Assembly (NCBI RefSeq): GCF_003385455.1
Contig: NZ_QNUF01000019.1
Coordinates: 31,627 to 95,626, forward strand
Source of the DNA: Chryseobacterium rhizosphaerae
GTDB lineage: Bacteria > Bacteroidota > Bacteroidia > Flavobacteriales > Weeksellaceae
Length of the DNA stretch: 64,000 nt
Direction of reading: 5' to 3'
Shown here: piece after piece, positions 10,426 through 19,589 of the stretch
Layout of the letters: each line of letters starts with the position of its first letter
Numbering within the stretch: the first letter of the stretch is position 1
Program-made: the position numbers and the translations under genes
Notes under the pieces: generated by a model
The model's database searches: none
What the model saw: only the letters and a program-made list of their open reading frames with translations
Told to the model about the DNA's origin: nothing

Positions 10426-10574
10426 ATTTCTATTTAATAATTCTGTTTTTGGGTGTAATTATTATGAAGTTCAAATTAAATGATTAAAAAAACAAAAAAC
10501 AATAGAAGAACTGCGACAATTCAGGCTGGAATTTCGGCATGGTAATTGCGAGTAAGGTTGTAAAATCAAGTTTT

Positions 10575-11189
10575 ATGAAAAGTATAGCAACAATTCTAAA
10601 AGGGGCAGTTCCCGCGTTAGCATTATTCGCAATGACACAATGTACAACCACCGCAGGTGCATCCGCAGCTGATGAAAAAACATTCATCGTAGGACCACAA
10701 ACAGCAGATTGTACAGGAGTGGCTCCTATGAAATGTCTGCAGGTAAAAGAAAAAACTTCTGAAAGCTGGACAAATTTCTACAGCAATATTGAAGGGTTTA
10801 CGTATGAACCGGGGTATGAATATGTATTAAAAGTAAAAACTGAAAAAATTGCCAATCCACCAGCTGACGGATCTTCCGTAAAATACACATTGGTGAAACA
10901 AGTTTCTAAAACAAAAAAAGAAGCAGTGGCAGCAAACGAAAAAACACTTATAATAGGAGCACAGACTGTAGACTGTTCAGCAGGTGCAGGACGTATGAAG
11001 TGTTTACAGGTAAAAGAAAATGCTTCTGAAAGCTGGACAAATTTCTACAGCAATATTGAAGGGTTTACGTATGAACCGGGGTATGAATATGTATTAAAAG
11101 TAAAAACTGAAAAAATAGATAACCCACCGGCAGATGCGTCTTCTATAAAGTACACATTGATCAAGCAGGTTTCTAAAACGAAGAAATAA
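10575..11189 (+). CDS. Lipoprotein with two tandem DUF4377 domains
   Basis: 204 residues from the ATG at 10575. That start is preferred over the in-frame ATG at 10539 because it places the positively charged signal peptide first. The lipobox FAMTQ-C follows. Two DUF4377 domains then lie 89 codons apart, each with the pattern DC..G..MKCLQVKE....WTNFY..IEGF.YEPGYEY.LKVKTEKI.NPPAD.SS.KYTL.KQVSKTKK. DUF4377 often accompanies HslJ/META domains in outer-membrane lipoproteins; the function is unknown. The duplicate is very recent or homogenised: 94 bp are identical (10756-10849 and 11023-11116). A strong terminator follows. Confidence 0.88.
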   Translation: MKSIATILKGAVPALALFAMTQCTTTAGASAADEKTFIVGPQTADCTGVAPMKCLQVKEKTSESWTNFYSNIEGFTYEPGYEYVLKVKTEKIANPPADGSSVKYTLVKQVSKTKKEAVAANEKTLIIGAQTVDCSAGAGRMKCLQVKENASESWTNFYSNIEGFTYEPGYEYVLKVKTEKIDNPPADASSIKYTLIKQVSKTKK

Positions 11190-11193
11190 TAAT

Positions 11194-11224
11194 AAAAAAC
11201 TCCCGAAAAATTCGGGAGTTTTTT
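11194..11224. terminator. Bidirectional terminator
   Basis: AAAAAACTCCCGAA / TTCGGGAGTTTTTT form a perfect 14-bp stem with loop AAA. T runs on both strands suit the convergent genes ending at 11189 (+) and 11322 (-). Confidence 0.85.
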
Positions 11225-11321
11225 ATTGTCAAGCAGCTTGAAAGCTTCTATAACATAATTACTTTGCGGTTATCTATTTGATTATCTTTTCAAAAGAGAA
11301 ATCAATACTTAGCTTCTGTTT

Positions 11322-12260
11322 TTAATATCCTGATTCTTTTTGAGGAGGCTCCGGATACTTACCTTTACTGGCCTCTCCTACAGTATTTGCTGTTGTCATA
11401 GCCACCACCAGATCATTCAGCATGCTGCTTGCTGCAGTAGGTGAATTGGGAAGAAGGACAAGGTTACTACGGTTGCTGGCTCCTATAGAATGTAACGTAT
11501 CATAGTGTTGGGTTACCACGATCAGAGCAGATGCCTCATGTGAATTAATCTCTACATTGTTCAGCATTCTTACAGATTCTTCAAGACCTTTTGCAATTTC
11601 TCTTCTTTGATCTGCAATCCCCTGCCCCTGTAGTTTTTTAGATTCAGCTTCAGCTTTTGCTACGGCTACAATTCGTATTCTCTGTGCTTCTGACTCATAT
11701 TCGGCAGCTGTTTTCTCTCTTTCTGCGGCATTAATCCTGTTCATGGCATGTTTCACCTGTTCATCAGGATCTATATCCGTTACCAAAGCTTTGATAATAT
11801 CATATCCATAACTGTTCATAGCTTCCTGAAGCTCTCCTTTTACAGCTACTGCAATGTCGTCTTTTCTTACAAAGACATCATCCAGTTTCATTTTGGGTAC
11901 CTCAGCACGTACCACGTCAAAAACAAAAGAAGTAATTTGGTTTTCAGGATTTTCCAAACGATAATAAGCGTCTCCTACCTGATTTCTGATAACCTGATAC
12001 TGGACAGAGATTTTCATTTTGATAAATACATTGTCCAGTGTTTTTGTGTCAATCATAACATCCAGCTGCTGAATTCTAAGATTAAGTCTTTTAGCAATCT
12101 GATCAATGATAGGAAGCTTAAGGTGAAGCCCTGAATGTTTTACTGCCTGGAATTTTCCAAAACGTTCTATAATTGCAGCGGTTTCCTGTTTAACAACAAA
12201 AAAAGATGCAAATAAAATAATAAGCCCGAAGAAAATAACGGGTGCAAGATAAATACCCAT
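11322..12260 (-). CDS. SPFH/band-7 stomatin-like membrane protein
   Basis: 312 residues. An N-terminal hydrophobic anchor (residues about 3-22) is followed by the SPFH domain (residues about 25-180, with ERFGKF and PGL-like HSGLHLKLP). A charged Ala/Glu/Arg-rich coiled coil (residues about 185-235, INAAEREKTAAEYESEAQR) comes next, then a Pro-rich tail. This is the arrangement of stomatin/prohibitin-type oligomeric scaffolds on the inner-membrane surface, which organise lipid microdomains and proteases. No NfeD partner gene is adjacent. It is convergent with the DUF4377 gene. Confidence 0.9.
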   Translation of the reverse strand: MGIYLAPVIFFGLIILFASFFVVKQETAAIIERFGKFQAVKHSGLHLKLPIIDQIAKRLNLRIQQLDVMIDTKTLDNVFIKMKISVQYQVIRNQVGDAYYRLENPENQITSFVFDVVRAEVPKMKLDDVFVRKDDIAVAVKGELQEAMNSYGYDIIKALVTDIDPDEQVKHAMNRINAAEREKTAAEYESEAQRIRIVAVAKAEAESKKLQGQGIADQRREIAKGLEESVRMLNNVEINSHEASALIVVTQHYDTLHSIGASNRSNLVLLPNSPTAASSMLNDLVVAMTTANTVGEASKGKYPEPPQKESGY

Positions 12261-12436
12261 AGTTTAAGTTTTTATAATAAGTAGTAATAATTGATGTTTT
12301 GTTAAAGAAATCACTAAAATTTATTTTTGATTTTTCAGAATGAGATTACTTTCAGGCCAGCCCATATCAGAAAACGTTGTGATTGTTTTTTCAACAACTG
12401 TAAACACCTCCTATAAATATACTACTTATTTTCAAA

Positions 12437-13795
12437 CTAAACGGTCATTCCGATGTCGATTCCTTTAATCTTTCTATAGAGATCCGTAGCGTAATTATCT
12501 GTCATTCCTGAAACGAAATCAATAATTCCAAGAACTTTCTGATAATCTGTTCCGGTTTCATATACAAACTGCCTTGGAAGTAGCTTCAATGCTTTTTTAT
12601 CATATGATTTTCTTTCGTCCTCAGATTTCAGGATAGAAGGAATAAAATGGTCCAGCAATTCATACATTACATTATATCCTGCATTTTCAATTTCTACCAC
12701 TGCTTTATGATTGTAGATCTTTTCTATAGAGAAGGATTCTATATCCTGTAAAGCTTTATTTTCAGATTTGTAAATATCCAGCAATCCGTTATCCAGTCCG
12801 CCCTTAAGGATCGTTTCAAAATTCTGTTTATAGATTTCAAGTGATTTATTGATCAATGCATTGATTGCTTTTGCTCTCAGGTAAGAGATTTTTTCATTTT
12901 CATTAGAAATGGTAACCAGCTTATCTTTCACTTTGTTGATATCATTACTTTCAGACTTCACCAGTTCAAAAAACAGGTTCTCACACTCGGCAGTTGATAC
13001 AATTCCCAGCCTGTGAGCATCTTCCATATCGATAATATTATAGCAGATGTCATCAGCAGCCTCTACCAGCCATACAAATGGGTGTCTTTTGAAAATATAA
13101 GGCTCCTCACTTTCAGGAATCAGATGAGTTCCTTTCGCAATCTCCAGGAATATATCTTTTTCATTCTGGAAAAATCCGAATTTCTTTCTGTGGATGACCC
13201 CTTTTTTCTTAGCAACCGCTTCACATGGGTACTTGGCGATACTTGCCAGTGTGGAAAAAGTAAGCTGAATACCTCCGGCATCTTTTCCCTGCTGCTGCTG
13301 AGCCAATACCCTTATAGCATTTGCATTTCCTTCAAAATTAACCAGATCTGCCCATTCCTTTTCATTAAATTTTGATTTCAGATCTTTCTCATTCCTTTCA
13401 AAATAACTTGCAATAGCATCTTCACCGGAGTGACCAAAAGCAGGGTTTCCTACATCATGACACAAACATCCGGCAGCAATTACATTTCCTAAATTATAGA
13501 GATAAAAATTCTTCGAATCTTCACTAAGTTCATTTTTAAAATCTTCAGCAATAAATTCACCAATAATACTTCCTAAGCTTCGTCCTACCGACGAGACTTC
13601 TAAGGAGTGCGTAAGCCTGTTATGTACAAAAACACTTCCGGGAAGAGGGAAAACCTGGGTTTTATTCTGCAGCCTTCTGAAGGCAGAAGAGAAGATAATT
13701 CTATCGAAATCCCTTTGAAAATCAGTCCTTGAAGCTTTGGTATGCGGATTATTTCCTGTACGTTGATTGGTGAAAATCTGGTTTAAATTCATCAT
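12437..13795 (-). CDS. dgt: Deoxyguanosinetriphosphate triphosphohydrolase-like protein
   Basis: 452 residues of the dGTPase branch of the HD superfamily, which splits dNTPs into deoxynucleosides and tripolyphosphate. The metal-binding residues are present: His63 (NRLTHS), His113-Asp114 (CLCHDVGNPAFGHSGED) and an Asp in VEAADDICYNIID. The start F-x-R-D-x-D-R-I-I-F-S-x-A-F-R-R-L is diagnostic. Two adjacent ATG codons (13795, 13792) are equally possible starts. It is cytoplasmic, with a role in dNTP-pool and genome maintenance. It is transcribed alone. Confidence 0.92.
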   Translation of the reverse strand: MMNLNQIFTNQRTGNNPHTKASRTDFQRDFDRIIFSSAFRRLQNKTQVFPLPGSVFVHNRLTHSLEVSSVGRSLGSIIGEFIAEDFKNELSEDSKNFYLYNLGNVIAAGCLCHDVGNPAFGHSGEDAIASYFERNEKDLKSKFNEKEWADLVNFEGNANAIRVLAQQQQGKDAGGIQLTFSTLASIAKYPCEAVAKKKGVIHRKKFGFFQNEKDIFLEIAKGTHLIPESEEPYIFKRHPFVWLVEAADDICYNIIDMEDAHRLGIVSTAECENLFFELVKSESNDINKVKDKLVTISNENEKISYLRAKAINALINKSLEIYKQNFETILKGGLDNGLLDIYKSENKALQDIESFSIEKIYNHKAVVEIENAGYNVMYELLDHFIPSILKSEDERKSYDKKALKLLPRQFVYETGTDYQKVLGIIDFVSGMTDNYATDLYRKIKGIDIGMTV

Positions 13796-13875
13796 TTTTC
13801 AAAATTACTTCAAATTTTAGTTTTACGGAATACTATTTAGATTTTTATTAAAGCTGCTTTTTATATAAATTTGAA

Positions 13876-14505
13876 ATGCACAGCAACTTTATATATTCTC
13901 AAATGATCAGCATTTTCCATTTTATCAAAGATTTTCCTTTCCCTGATTTAAACGAAAATAATCTCCCATGGGAAATTATTAACAGGCTGGAAGATATATT
14001 GGACAAAAAGTCTAAAAACTTACATGATGATTATATAATAACTGGTTCCTGTGCTATCCATAAAACAGCCGTTGTGGAACAAAATGTAGTATTTAAAGGA
14101 AGAGTCATTGTTGAAGCTGATGCTTTTATTGGAGCTAATGCCTACGTAAGAGGTCCCGTTTATATTGGGAAGCAGGTGAAGATAGGTCCCGGAAGTGAAG
14201 TAAAACAAAGTATTATCTGTAGTGAAACCGCCGTTGCCCATTTTAATTATATAGGAAACAGTATTATTGGAAGCAGGGTAAATTTTGAGGCAGGCTCCAT
14301 TTGTGCCAATCATTACAATGAAAGAAAAGATAAAGAAATCTCTGTTCTTTTTAATGCTGAAGTTATTAAAACCGGTACTCATAAATTCGGTTCTTTAGTA
14401 GGTGATGATTCTAAAATTGGGGCGAATGCAGTCTTATCACCAGGAACCATACTCTCCGGCAACAGTATTGTAAAAAGACTGGAACTTGTGGAACAGATAC
14501 AATAA
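13876..14505 (+). CDS. Left-handed beta-helix (LpxA-like hexapeptide) transferase
   Basis: 209 residues. A short helical N-terminus is followed from about residue 55 by hexapeptide-type repeats (I-T-G-S-C-A-I..., G-R-V-I-V-E-A..., G-P-V-Y-I-G...). These fold as a left-handed beta helix, as in LpxA and GlmU acetyltransferase domains. The H-F-N-Y-I-G-x-S and N-H-Y-N-E segments resemble the acetyl-CoA/sugar site of GlmU-like enzymes. There is no uridylyltransferase domain. The substrate is unknown; nucleotide-sugar or phospho-sugar acylation is an inference. Met10 is an alternative start. It is divergent from dgt. Confidence 0.8.
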   Translation: MHSNFIYSQMISIFHFIKDFPFPDLNENNLPWEIINRLEDILDKKSKNLHDDYIITGSCAIHKTAVVEQNVVFKGRVIVEADAFIGANAYVRGPVYIGKQVKIGPGSEVKQSIICSETAVAHFNYIGNSIIGSRVNFEAGSICANHYNERKDKEISVLFNAEVIKTGTHKFGSLVGDDSKIGANAVLSPGTILSGNSIVKRLELVEQIQ

Positions 14506-14666
14506 ACAGGTTCACTCCTCCAAAAAAATCCCATTAGAAAAATCTATAACAAGCACTGTTTTTTCCATTGAAAGAAACAGCCTAAAACGTTTTACATTTG
14601 AGAAGACTAAAAGAAACCAGGTTTTAACCGCTAATAACCTAAAAATTCAATACAAAAATTTTAAAA

Positions 14667-15293
14667 ATGGAAAATAACACATGGCTTCAGAAATGGGATG
14701 AAAGATATACGAATGAGGAATTTGTATACGGAACGGATCCTAATCTTTACTTACAAGCACAATTGAAACAGCTGAAGCCCGGTTCTATCCTCTTCCCTGC
14801 CGACGGTGAGGGAAGGAATTCGGTGTACGCCGCACTTCAGGGATGGGAATCATCAGCATTTGACATCAGTACTGAAGGGCAAAAGAAAGCACTACAGCTC
14901 GCAGAACAGCACCGGATTAGTATTGATTATCAGGTAGGTGAATTGTCAACTTTAGGCTACCGGGAGGAGCAGTTCGATGCCATTGCTCTTATCTATGCTC
15001 ATTTTCCTGCTGAAATAAAATCATCAATCCATAGAATGCTTAACGCATATCTCCGCAAAGGAGGCTTCATTATTTTCGAAGCTTTCAGTAAGAATCATCT
15101 GGACTATATCGCAAGAAACCCCAATGTAGGAGGTCCGAAGGATATAGAATCTTTATTCTCTATTGATGAAATCAAAGCTGATTTTCCGGGATATGATATT
15201 GTGGAACTGACAGAAACTGAAATAGAACTTAAAGAAGGTTTATTTCATAACGGAACCGGCTCTGTGATCAGGTTTGTGGGAAGGAAACAATAA
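14667..15293 (+). CDS. Class I SAM-dependent methyltransferase (TehB-like)
   Basis: 208 residues. The start W-x-x-x-Y-x-x-E-x-F-V-Y-G-x-x-P and the glycine-rich SAM motif [11 protein letters not shown] (residues about 47-57), then AFDIS, match the TehB/thiopurine-methyltransferase-like group. A Y-A-H-F-P motif follows the usual post-motif position. TehB-type enzymes volatilise tellurite or selenite or modify thiols; the substrate here is not proven. It is cytoplasmic. A 12-bp hairpin follows the stop. Confidence 0.85.
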   Translation: MENNTWLQKWDERYTNEEFVYGTDPNLYLQAQLKQLKPGSILFPADGEGRNSVYAALQGWESSAFDISTEGQKKALQLAEQHRISIDYQVGELSTLGYREEQFDAIALIYAHFPAEIKSSIHRMLNAYLRKGGFIIFEAFSKNHLDYIARNPNVGGPKDIESLFSIDEIKADFPGYDIVELTETEIELKEGLFHNGTGSVIRFVGRKQ

Positions 15294-15301
15294 TTATAAC
15301 T

Positions 15302-15336
15302 ACAGGTCAGAATATCCAACCGACATTCTGACCTGT
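15302..15336 (+). terminator. Hairpin after methyltransferase gene
   Basis: ACAGGTCAGAAT (15302-15313) pairs perfectly with ATTCTGACCTGT (15325-15336). The T tract after it is weak, so it may be a processing or pausing structure rather than a full terminator. Confidence 0.55.
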
Positions 15337-15408
15337 CTCAGTCTTGTATAAGACAATTACGGATCAACAAACGGAACAGGATTTGGACTTTCCATAAAAA
15401 AGAAAGTT

Positions 15409-16146
15409 ATGCCTGAAGGTCCATCTATAATTCTAATGAAAGAAAACCTGCTGCAGTTTGTTGGTCAAAAAGTAACAGAAGCTTCAGGTAATGCAAAATT
15501 TGACAAAGAACCATTTGTGGGTCAGTCCCTTCTTGAAATCCGCACTTTTGGAAAACAGACTTATCTGGTTTTTGAGAAAGCAGCTATTCGCATCCACTTG
15601 CTGATGTTTGGTTCTTACAGTATTGACGAGCAGACAAAACCGGACAAAAGCTTACGTTTAGCTTTATTGTTTTCAACAGGTGGAATGTACTTTTACACCT
15701 GTTCTGTAAAATCTGTTGAGATGGAGCATCTTTATTCAATCGACTGGGAAGCCGATGTACTGAGTGACCGCTGGAATCCTGCAAAAACAAAAAAGAAACT
15801 GAAGTCAAACCCTGGAATGATGGTTTGCGATGCCCTGATGGATCAGAATATATTTTCGGGGGTGGGCAATATTATTAAGAATGAAGTGCTTTTCAGAATA
15901 GGAGTTCAGCCCGAAAGTTTACTTGGAAGTCTCCCAGACAAAAAGTTAAAAGAACTTATTGCAGAAGCCAGGAATTACAGCTTCGATTTTCTGGAATGGA
16001 AAAGAGAATTTACGCTGAAGAAACACTGGCTGGTCCATACAAAAACAGTATGCCCCATATGTGGGTTAAAATTGATCAGGAAACAAACCGGATTAGGCAA
16101 AAGACGAAGTTTCTATTGCGAAAAAGACCAAAAACTGTATGATTAA
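15409..16146 (+). CDS. Fpg/Nei-family DNA glycosylase
   Basis: 245 residues. The N-terminus MPEGPSI gives the catalytic proline and glutamate (Pro2, Glu3) of formamidopyrimidine glycosylases/endonuclease VIII, so Met1 must be removed and this start is firm. The helix-two-turn-helix (DALMDQNIFSGVGNIIKNEVLF) is intact. The C-terminal zinc finger has C-x2-C-x18-C, but the expected fourth cysteine is aspartate (CEKD, Asp240). Function: excision of oxidised bases with AP lyase activity. The finger anomaly suggests weaker or alternative metal binding, as in zincless relatives. It is convergent with the LytTR regulator gene, which ends 3 bp away. Confidence 0.88.
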   Translation: MPEGPSIILMKENLLQFVGQKVTEASGNAKFDKEPFVGQSLLEIRTFGKQTYLVFEKAAIRIHLLMFGSYSIDEQTKPDKSLRLALLFSTGGMYFYTCSVKSVEMEHLYSIDWEADVLSDRWNPAKTKKKLKSNPGMMVCDALMDQNIFSGVGNIIKNEVLFRIGVQPESLLGSLPDKKLKELIAEARNYSFDFLEWKREFTLKKHWLVHTKTVCPICGLKLIRKQTGLGKRRSFYCEKDQKLYD

Positions 16147-16149
16147 CCA

Positions 16150-16872
16150 TTAATCAGAATTTAAAAATCCACCGGCATATTTTGTGAAAAATTCACTCCT
16201 GTATACTTCCCCTATCGGAATTTCAGAAACATCAATGTATATATTATGATTATCAAAGGAGTCAATATAATCTATATTAACAACATATGATTTACTGACC
16301 CTTATAAAAGTTTCCCCTGAGATTTTCTGATGGATGGTTTTCAGATTCATGGCTGTAATAAGTTTCTTTTGCCTGGTGTGAATAACCACATAATCCTTCA
16401 ATCCTTCTATAAATTTAATCTCTGAAAAGCTTATTTTGTAAAAGCGCCGGTCTGCCTTTATAAATAAAAAGTCTGCGGTATTAGATTCCACTGTATTTTT
16501 AACCGTTTCTTTAGACAGAAGCTCGGTATACAGTACTGCTTTATCAATGGCTTTTTTCAGTCTTTCGGGATCAATAGGTTTCAACAGGTAATCTACGGCC
16601 TCCAGTTCATAGCTTTTCAATGCGTATTGGGCGTAAGCAGTAGTAAAAATAATCAAAGACCTTTGAGGCAGCATCTCAGCAAACTCCAGCCCCGTTACCA
16701 TAGGCATCTCAATATCCAGAAAAATAAGGTCTATATCATTGTTTTTAAGAAAATCCAATGCAGAAAGGGCATTGGAAAACTCACCAAGGATTTCGATCTT
16801 TGATGTTTCGCTGATCAGAGACCTCATTTCTGCCCTTGCCAGAGGTTCGTCATCCACTATGATGCAATTCAT
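16150..16872 (-). CDS. LytTR-family response regulator
   Basis: 240 residues. A CheY-like receiver occupies residues 1-118 (acidic pair Asp7-Asp8, phospho-acceptor Asp53 in IFLDIEMP, Lys in LLKP). A LytTR DNA-binding domain covers about residues 135-235 (FIKADRRFYKI, FIRVSKSYVVN). It is the partner of the sensor kinase upstream; the coding regions overlap by 4 bp (ATGA type), so they are translationally coupled. Likely targets are the divergent genes at 18141 and 18574, by position only. Confidence 0.92.
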   Translation of the reverse strand: MNCIIVDDEPLARAEMRSLISETSKIEILGEFSNALSALDFLKNNDIDLIFLDIEMPMVTGLEFAEMLPQRSLIIFTTAYAQYALKSYELEAVDYLLKPIDPERLKKAIDKAVLYTELLSKETVKNTVESNTADFLFIKADRRFYKISFSEIKFIEGLKDYVVIHTRQKKLITAMNLKTIHQKISGETFIRVSKSYVVNIDYIDSFDNHNIYIDVSEIPIGEVYRSEFFTKYAGGFLNSD

Positions 16873-17909
16873 GATATAGGAATTTTTAAATGTACGGTAT
16901 ACTCCCGATCTTCGGGTTCTATTTTCAAATTAAAAGTAGTATTGTAAAGAAGTTCCAGCCTTCGGGTAATATTGGCAAGTCCCAGTCCGCTGTTCTTTTT
17001 ATTCTGAACAGAATAGTTTAGATTTCGGGTGTTGATACATCTAAAATAAAGTTCTTTGTTTTCAACACCAATATATATTTTAATGTAAGATTCCTTGCCG
17101 GTAATATCTATGCTGTGTTTTACTGCATTTTCTACAAAAGTTGTGAATAGATTGGGAGGAATAAAACTTGTACCTATTACTCTTTTATCCCCCTCAGTCT
17201 GAATATCGAATGAAAAATTTTCACGCCTTATTTTTTCGAGATTTAAAAAATTGGACAGAAAATCAATTTCAGAGGTCAGCAAGGTTTTTTCCTCACCGCT
17301 TTCGTAAAGCTGATATCTTAAAAATTCCGAAAACTTTACAATCACTACCGAGGCTTTCTCAGGGTCTGTCCTGATCAGTGCTTTTACATTATTCAGCATA
17401 TTGAATAAAAAATGAGGATTGATCTGGTTTCTGAGCTCATTAAGTTCCATATTTAATGTCAGATTGTTCAGTTCATTGATCCTTTTATTATCATTGATCC
17501 ATTTCTGCAGAAGCTTTACGGTAGTTGTAGTCAGAATAATAGGAATACTCATCAGGATTCCCTCATAAATTCCTCCCTTCTCTCCATTTCTGTGAAAATT
17601 TTTGACTTTGAAATCTGCAAGAAATGAATTGAAACTATAGCCAATAATATTCAGTCCGATGATTCCCATAAGAACCAGTAGAATCAAGTAGCTGATGTAT
17701 TTTGTTTTAAAGAAAAACCGGGGTACCAGAACATAGATATTGATATACACCATCGAAATCAAGATGACATACACAAAAAGCAAAGCATAATACTGATATA
17801 TTCCTGAGTATGAATGCCAGAAACTGGAACTGTACAGAAGTAAGAAAAAGAAGATGAGAAACAACAGATGCCTGCGAAATTTGTATCGACTTTCTATCAG
17901 AAAATCCAT
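16869..17909 (-). CDS. LytS-type membrane sensor histidine kinase
   Basis: 346 residues from the ATG at 17909. In-frame ATGs at 17948 and 18008 would add a non-conserved extension running into the regulatory region. Four to five hydrophobic segments (residues about 10-130) replace a periplasmic sensor domain. The phospho-acceptor motif NQINPHFLFNMLNN and a GHKL ATPase end (ENAVKHS, SGLGLANITRRL) define the His_kinase (LytS/YehU) class. The signal is unknown. The gene forms an operon with the LytTR regulator. Confidence 0.9.
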   Translation of the reverse strand: MDFLIESRYKFRRHLLFLIFFFLLLYSSSFWHSYSGIYQYYALLFVYVILISMVYINIYVLVPRFFFKTKYISYLILLVLMGIIGLNIIGYSFNSFLADFKVKNFHRNGEKGGIYEGILMSIPIILTTTTVKLLQKWINDNKRINELNNLTLNMELNELRNQINPHFLFNMLNNVKALIRTDPEKASVVIVKFSEFLRYQLYESGEEKTLLTSEIDFLSNFLNLEKIRRENFSFDIQTEGDKRVIGTSFIPPNLFTTFVENAVKHSIDITGKESYIKIYIGVENKELYFRCINTRNLNYSVQNKKNSGLGLANITRRLELLYNTTFNLKIEPEDREYTVHLKIPIS

Positions 17910-18010
17910 GACAAAGCTTTCTTTAAATTTTAACGAGCTGTATTTCATAGCAACCTGACCATTTTTAATGGTAACAAAAATAGGTAATACCACAATGTAT
18001 CCTTGCAATA

Positions 18011-18103
18011 TTATACAAAACCTTCATTTTATTATACCAATTACCGCTTCGGATTTCGTATAAAATACCAGCTGTTTTGTATAAAAACAAATTTACGAAA
18101 TCC
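18011..18103. promoter_or_regulatory. Nested inverted repeats between kinase and hypothetical gene
   Basis: TTATACAAAA (18011-18020) is the exact reverse complement of TTTTGTATAA (18075-18084), and a near copy TTTCGTATAA lies at 18054-18063. GGATTTCGTA (18051-18060) is the exact reverse complement of TACGAAATCC (18094-18103). The block sits between the divergent kinase and 18141 genes and is a good candidate for the operator of the LytTR regulator. Confidence 0.45.
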
Positions 18104-18140
18104 CTTTCTTCATTTCTTTGTCCTGTTTAATTTACTATGT

Positions 18141-18569
18141 ATGGAACTTACCACTTTTCATGAACTCACCCAGGAAATAACATCAGAATGTTTTTTTATG
18201 ACCCCATCCCAGCAGGAAGAAAAAGTAATACAGCTCATCGATCTTCATCATTTTATAGAGTGTTCCCCTATGAAACTGGAGGTTGTCAGCTACCTTCGCC
18301 ACCCTATCAATATTGTAAAGCAAGATGACCTTACTATAGGCATCTTATTTTATGATATGAAGCGTTCATCACTGCCAGACTGTAACGATTCTGAAGCGTT
18401 TAGAAGAAGACATAACCTGTCAGCGCTCTGGTTTGTATTTGTAGAAGAAGAGTTCTGCCTTGAAACGGCTACCCATACCGATCTCATCATCGAAAACAGC
18501 CTGGATATTTTCTATGAAAAGATTTTCTTATTCAATTTCTTTCAATCTATTATTCATCCTTTAAAATAA
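18141..18569 (+). CDS. Hypothetical protein, 142 residues
   Basis: I do not recognise this family. The frame is open from 18003, but the ATG at 18141 (MELTTFHELTQ) is chosen because the upstream part overlaps the inverted-repeat control region. The protein has no signal peptide or clear membrane segment. It is acidic with many aromatic residues and ends in a hydrophobic FFQSIIHPLK tail. It lies 4 bp before the beta-barrel gene, so the two are co-transcribed and divergent from the LytS/LytTR pair. That placement suggests a regulated two-gene envelope operon. Confidence 0.65.
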   Translation: MELTTFHELTQEITSECFFMTPSQQEEKVIQLIDLHHFIECSPMKLEVVSYLRHPINIVKQDDLTIGILFYDMKRSSLPDCNDSEAFRRRHNLSALWFVFVEEEFCLETATHTDLIIENSLDIFYEKIFLFNFFQSIIHPLK

Positions 18570-18573
18570 AACC

Positions 18574-19545
18574 ATGAAAACATTGAGAAGAGCATTGTTG
18601 CCACTCGCCCTGCTGCCATTTAACAATAGTATTTACGCTCAAAAAAAAGACAGTATTCCGTTGAAAGTGCGTGCATTTTTTGCCGATAAAATTCCCCAGA
18701 CCCGTGACCTTAATATTGAATTTACCCAAACCACACCTTACTCATTTTCTTCCAAGCTTCAGGGAGCAGACCTCCCGGAGAATAAGGTGAAAAACTTTCA
18801 GCAGGTAAGAGCTGAAGCTAATATTTATTTTGTTAAAAAGAAAAAATGGCTATTAAGTACGGCACTTAATTATCGCTACACTTCAATGAATACGGAAGAA
18901 CCTGTTATCTTGGGAGCGGACAGACAAAATCATTATCATTATCACTCTGAAGCACTCAATTTCAACTATTTTTCCAAACTGTTTAATAAAGTGGCAATAT
19001 ATACAGCCACAGCTTCTGTGGATGGAAGTGATCAGCATTTTGAAAGAGTCAGAGGAATGCTGACGGCCTCAGTTGTTTTAAAGGCCACTCCCAAAACAAA
19101 GATGCTGATAGGCCTTGCAGGTATCATTGATCCCAGTTCTCAGATCCCCATACTTCCGATATTCACTTATGAAAACAAATTCAACAACGGCTGGGTACTG
19201 GATATTCTTCTTCCCAAAAAAGTATTGGTCCGAAAAAACATCCTTGCCAATGGAAGACTTTCTTTGGGAACGGAAATGGATAATACTTCCTTTTATATGT
19301 ATAAGAACAGCAAAACCTATGAGTTTCGCCAGCTGGAGATCAATTCAGGGGTTATTTACGAACACAACCTCGGCCATAATTTAACAGGGACATTTAAAAC
19401 CGGAATCAGGGCCGTTCCACAAGCGAGAGCTTTTGATAAAGAGGAATCTTTTAAAGATTACATTTTTGAAGCCAGCTATAAACCGTCCTTCTATTTCAAT
19501 GTCGGAGTATCTTATAATCCTTTTGGAAAACCCAGAGTAAAATAA
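18574..19545 (+). CDS. DUF6268-type outer-membrane beta-barrel protein
   Basis: 323 residues. The signal peptide ends at about residue 23 (NNSIYAQ). The mature part alternates short amphipathic strands with aromatic girdle residues (LNYRYTS, LNFNYFSKLF) and ends in the pattern FYFNVGVSYNPF, as expected of an outer-membrane barrel. It resembles proteins annotated DUF6268. The cargo or role is unknown. It follows the 142-residue hypothetical gene by 4 bp and faces the LytS/LytTR pair. Confidence 0.75.
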   Translation: MKTLRRALLPLALLPFNNSIYAQKKDSIPLKVRAFFADKIPQTRDLNIEFTQTTPYSFSSKLQGADLPENKVKNFQQVRAEANIYFVKKKKWLLSTALNYRYTSMNTEEPVILGADRQNHYHYHSEALNFNYFSKLFNKVAIYTATASVDGSDQHFERVRGMLTASVVLKATPKTKMLIGLAGIIDPSSQIPILPIFTYENKFNNGWVLDILLPKKVLVRKNILANGRLSLGTEMDNTSFYMYKNSKTYEFRQLEINSGVIYEHNLGHNLTGTFKTGIRAVPQARAFDKEESFKDYIFEASYKPSFYFNVGVSYNPFGKPRVK

Positions 19546-19589
19546 CCTCCGGTTTCCGGCAAATCCGGAAGAGCTTCAGGATATAAAAC

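Noticed and set aside
14486..14677. 63-residue + strand frame overlapping the beta-helix gene end
   Set aside because: Starts inside the upstream gene in another frame, has low-complexity composition and overlaps the methyltransferase start.
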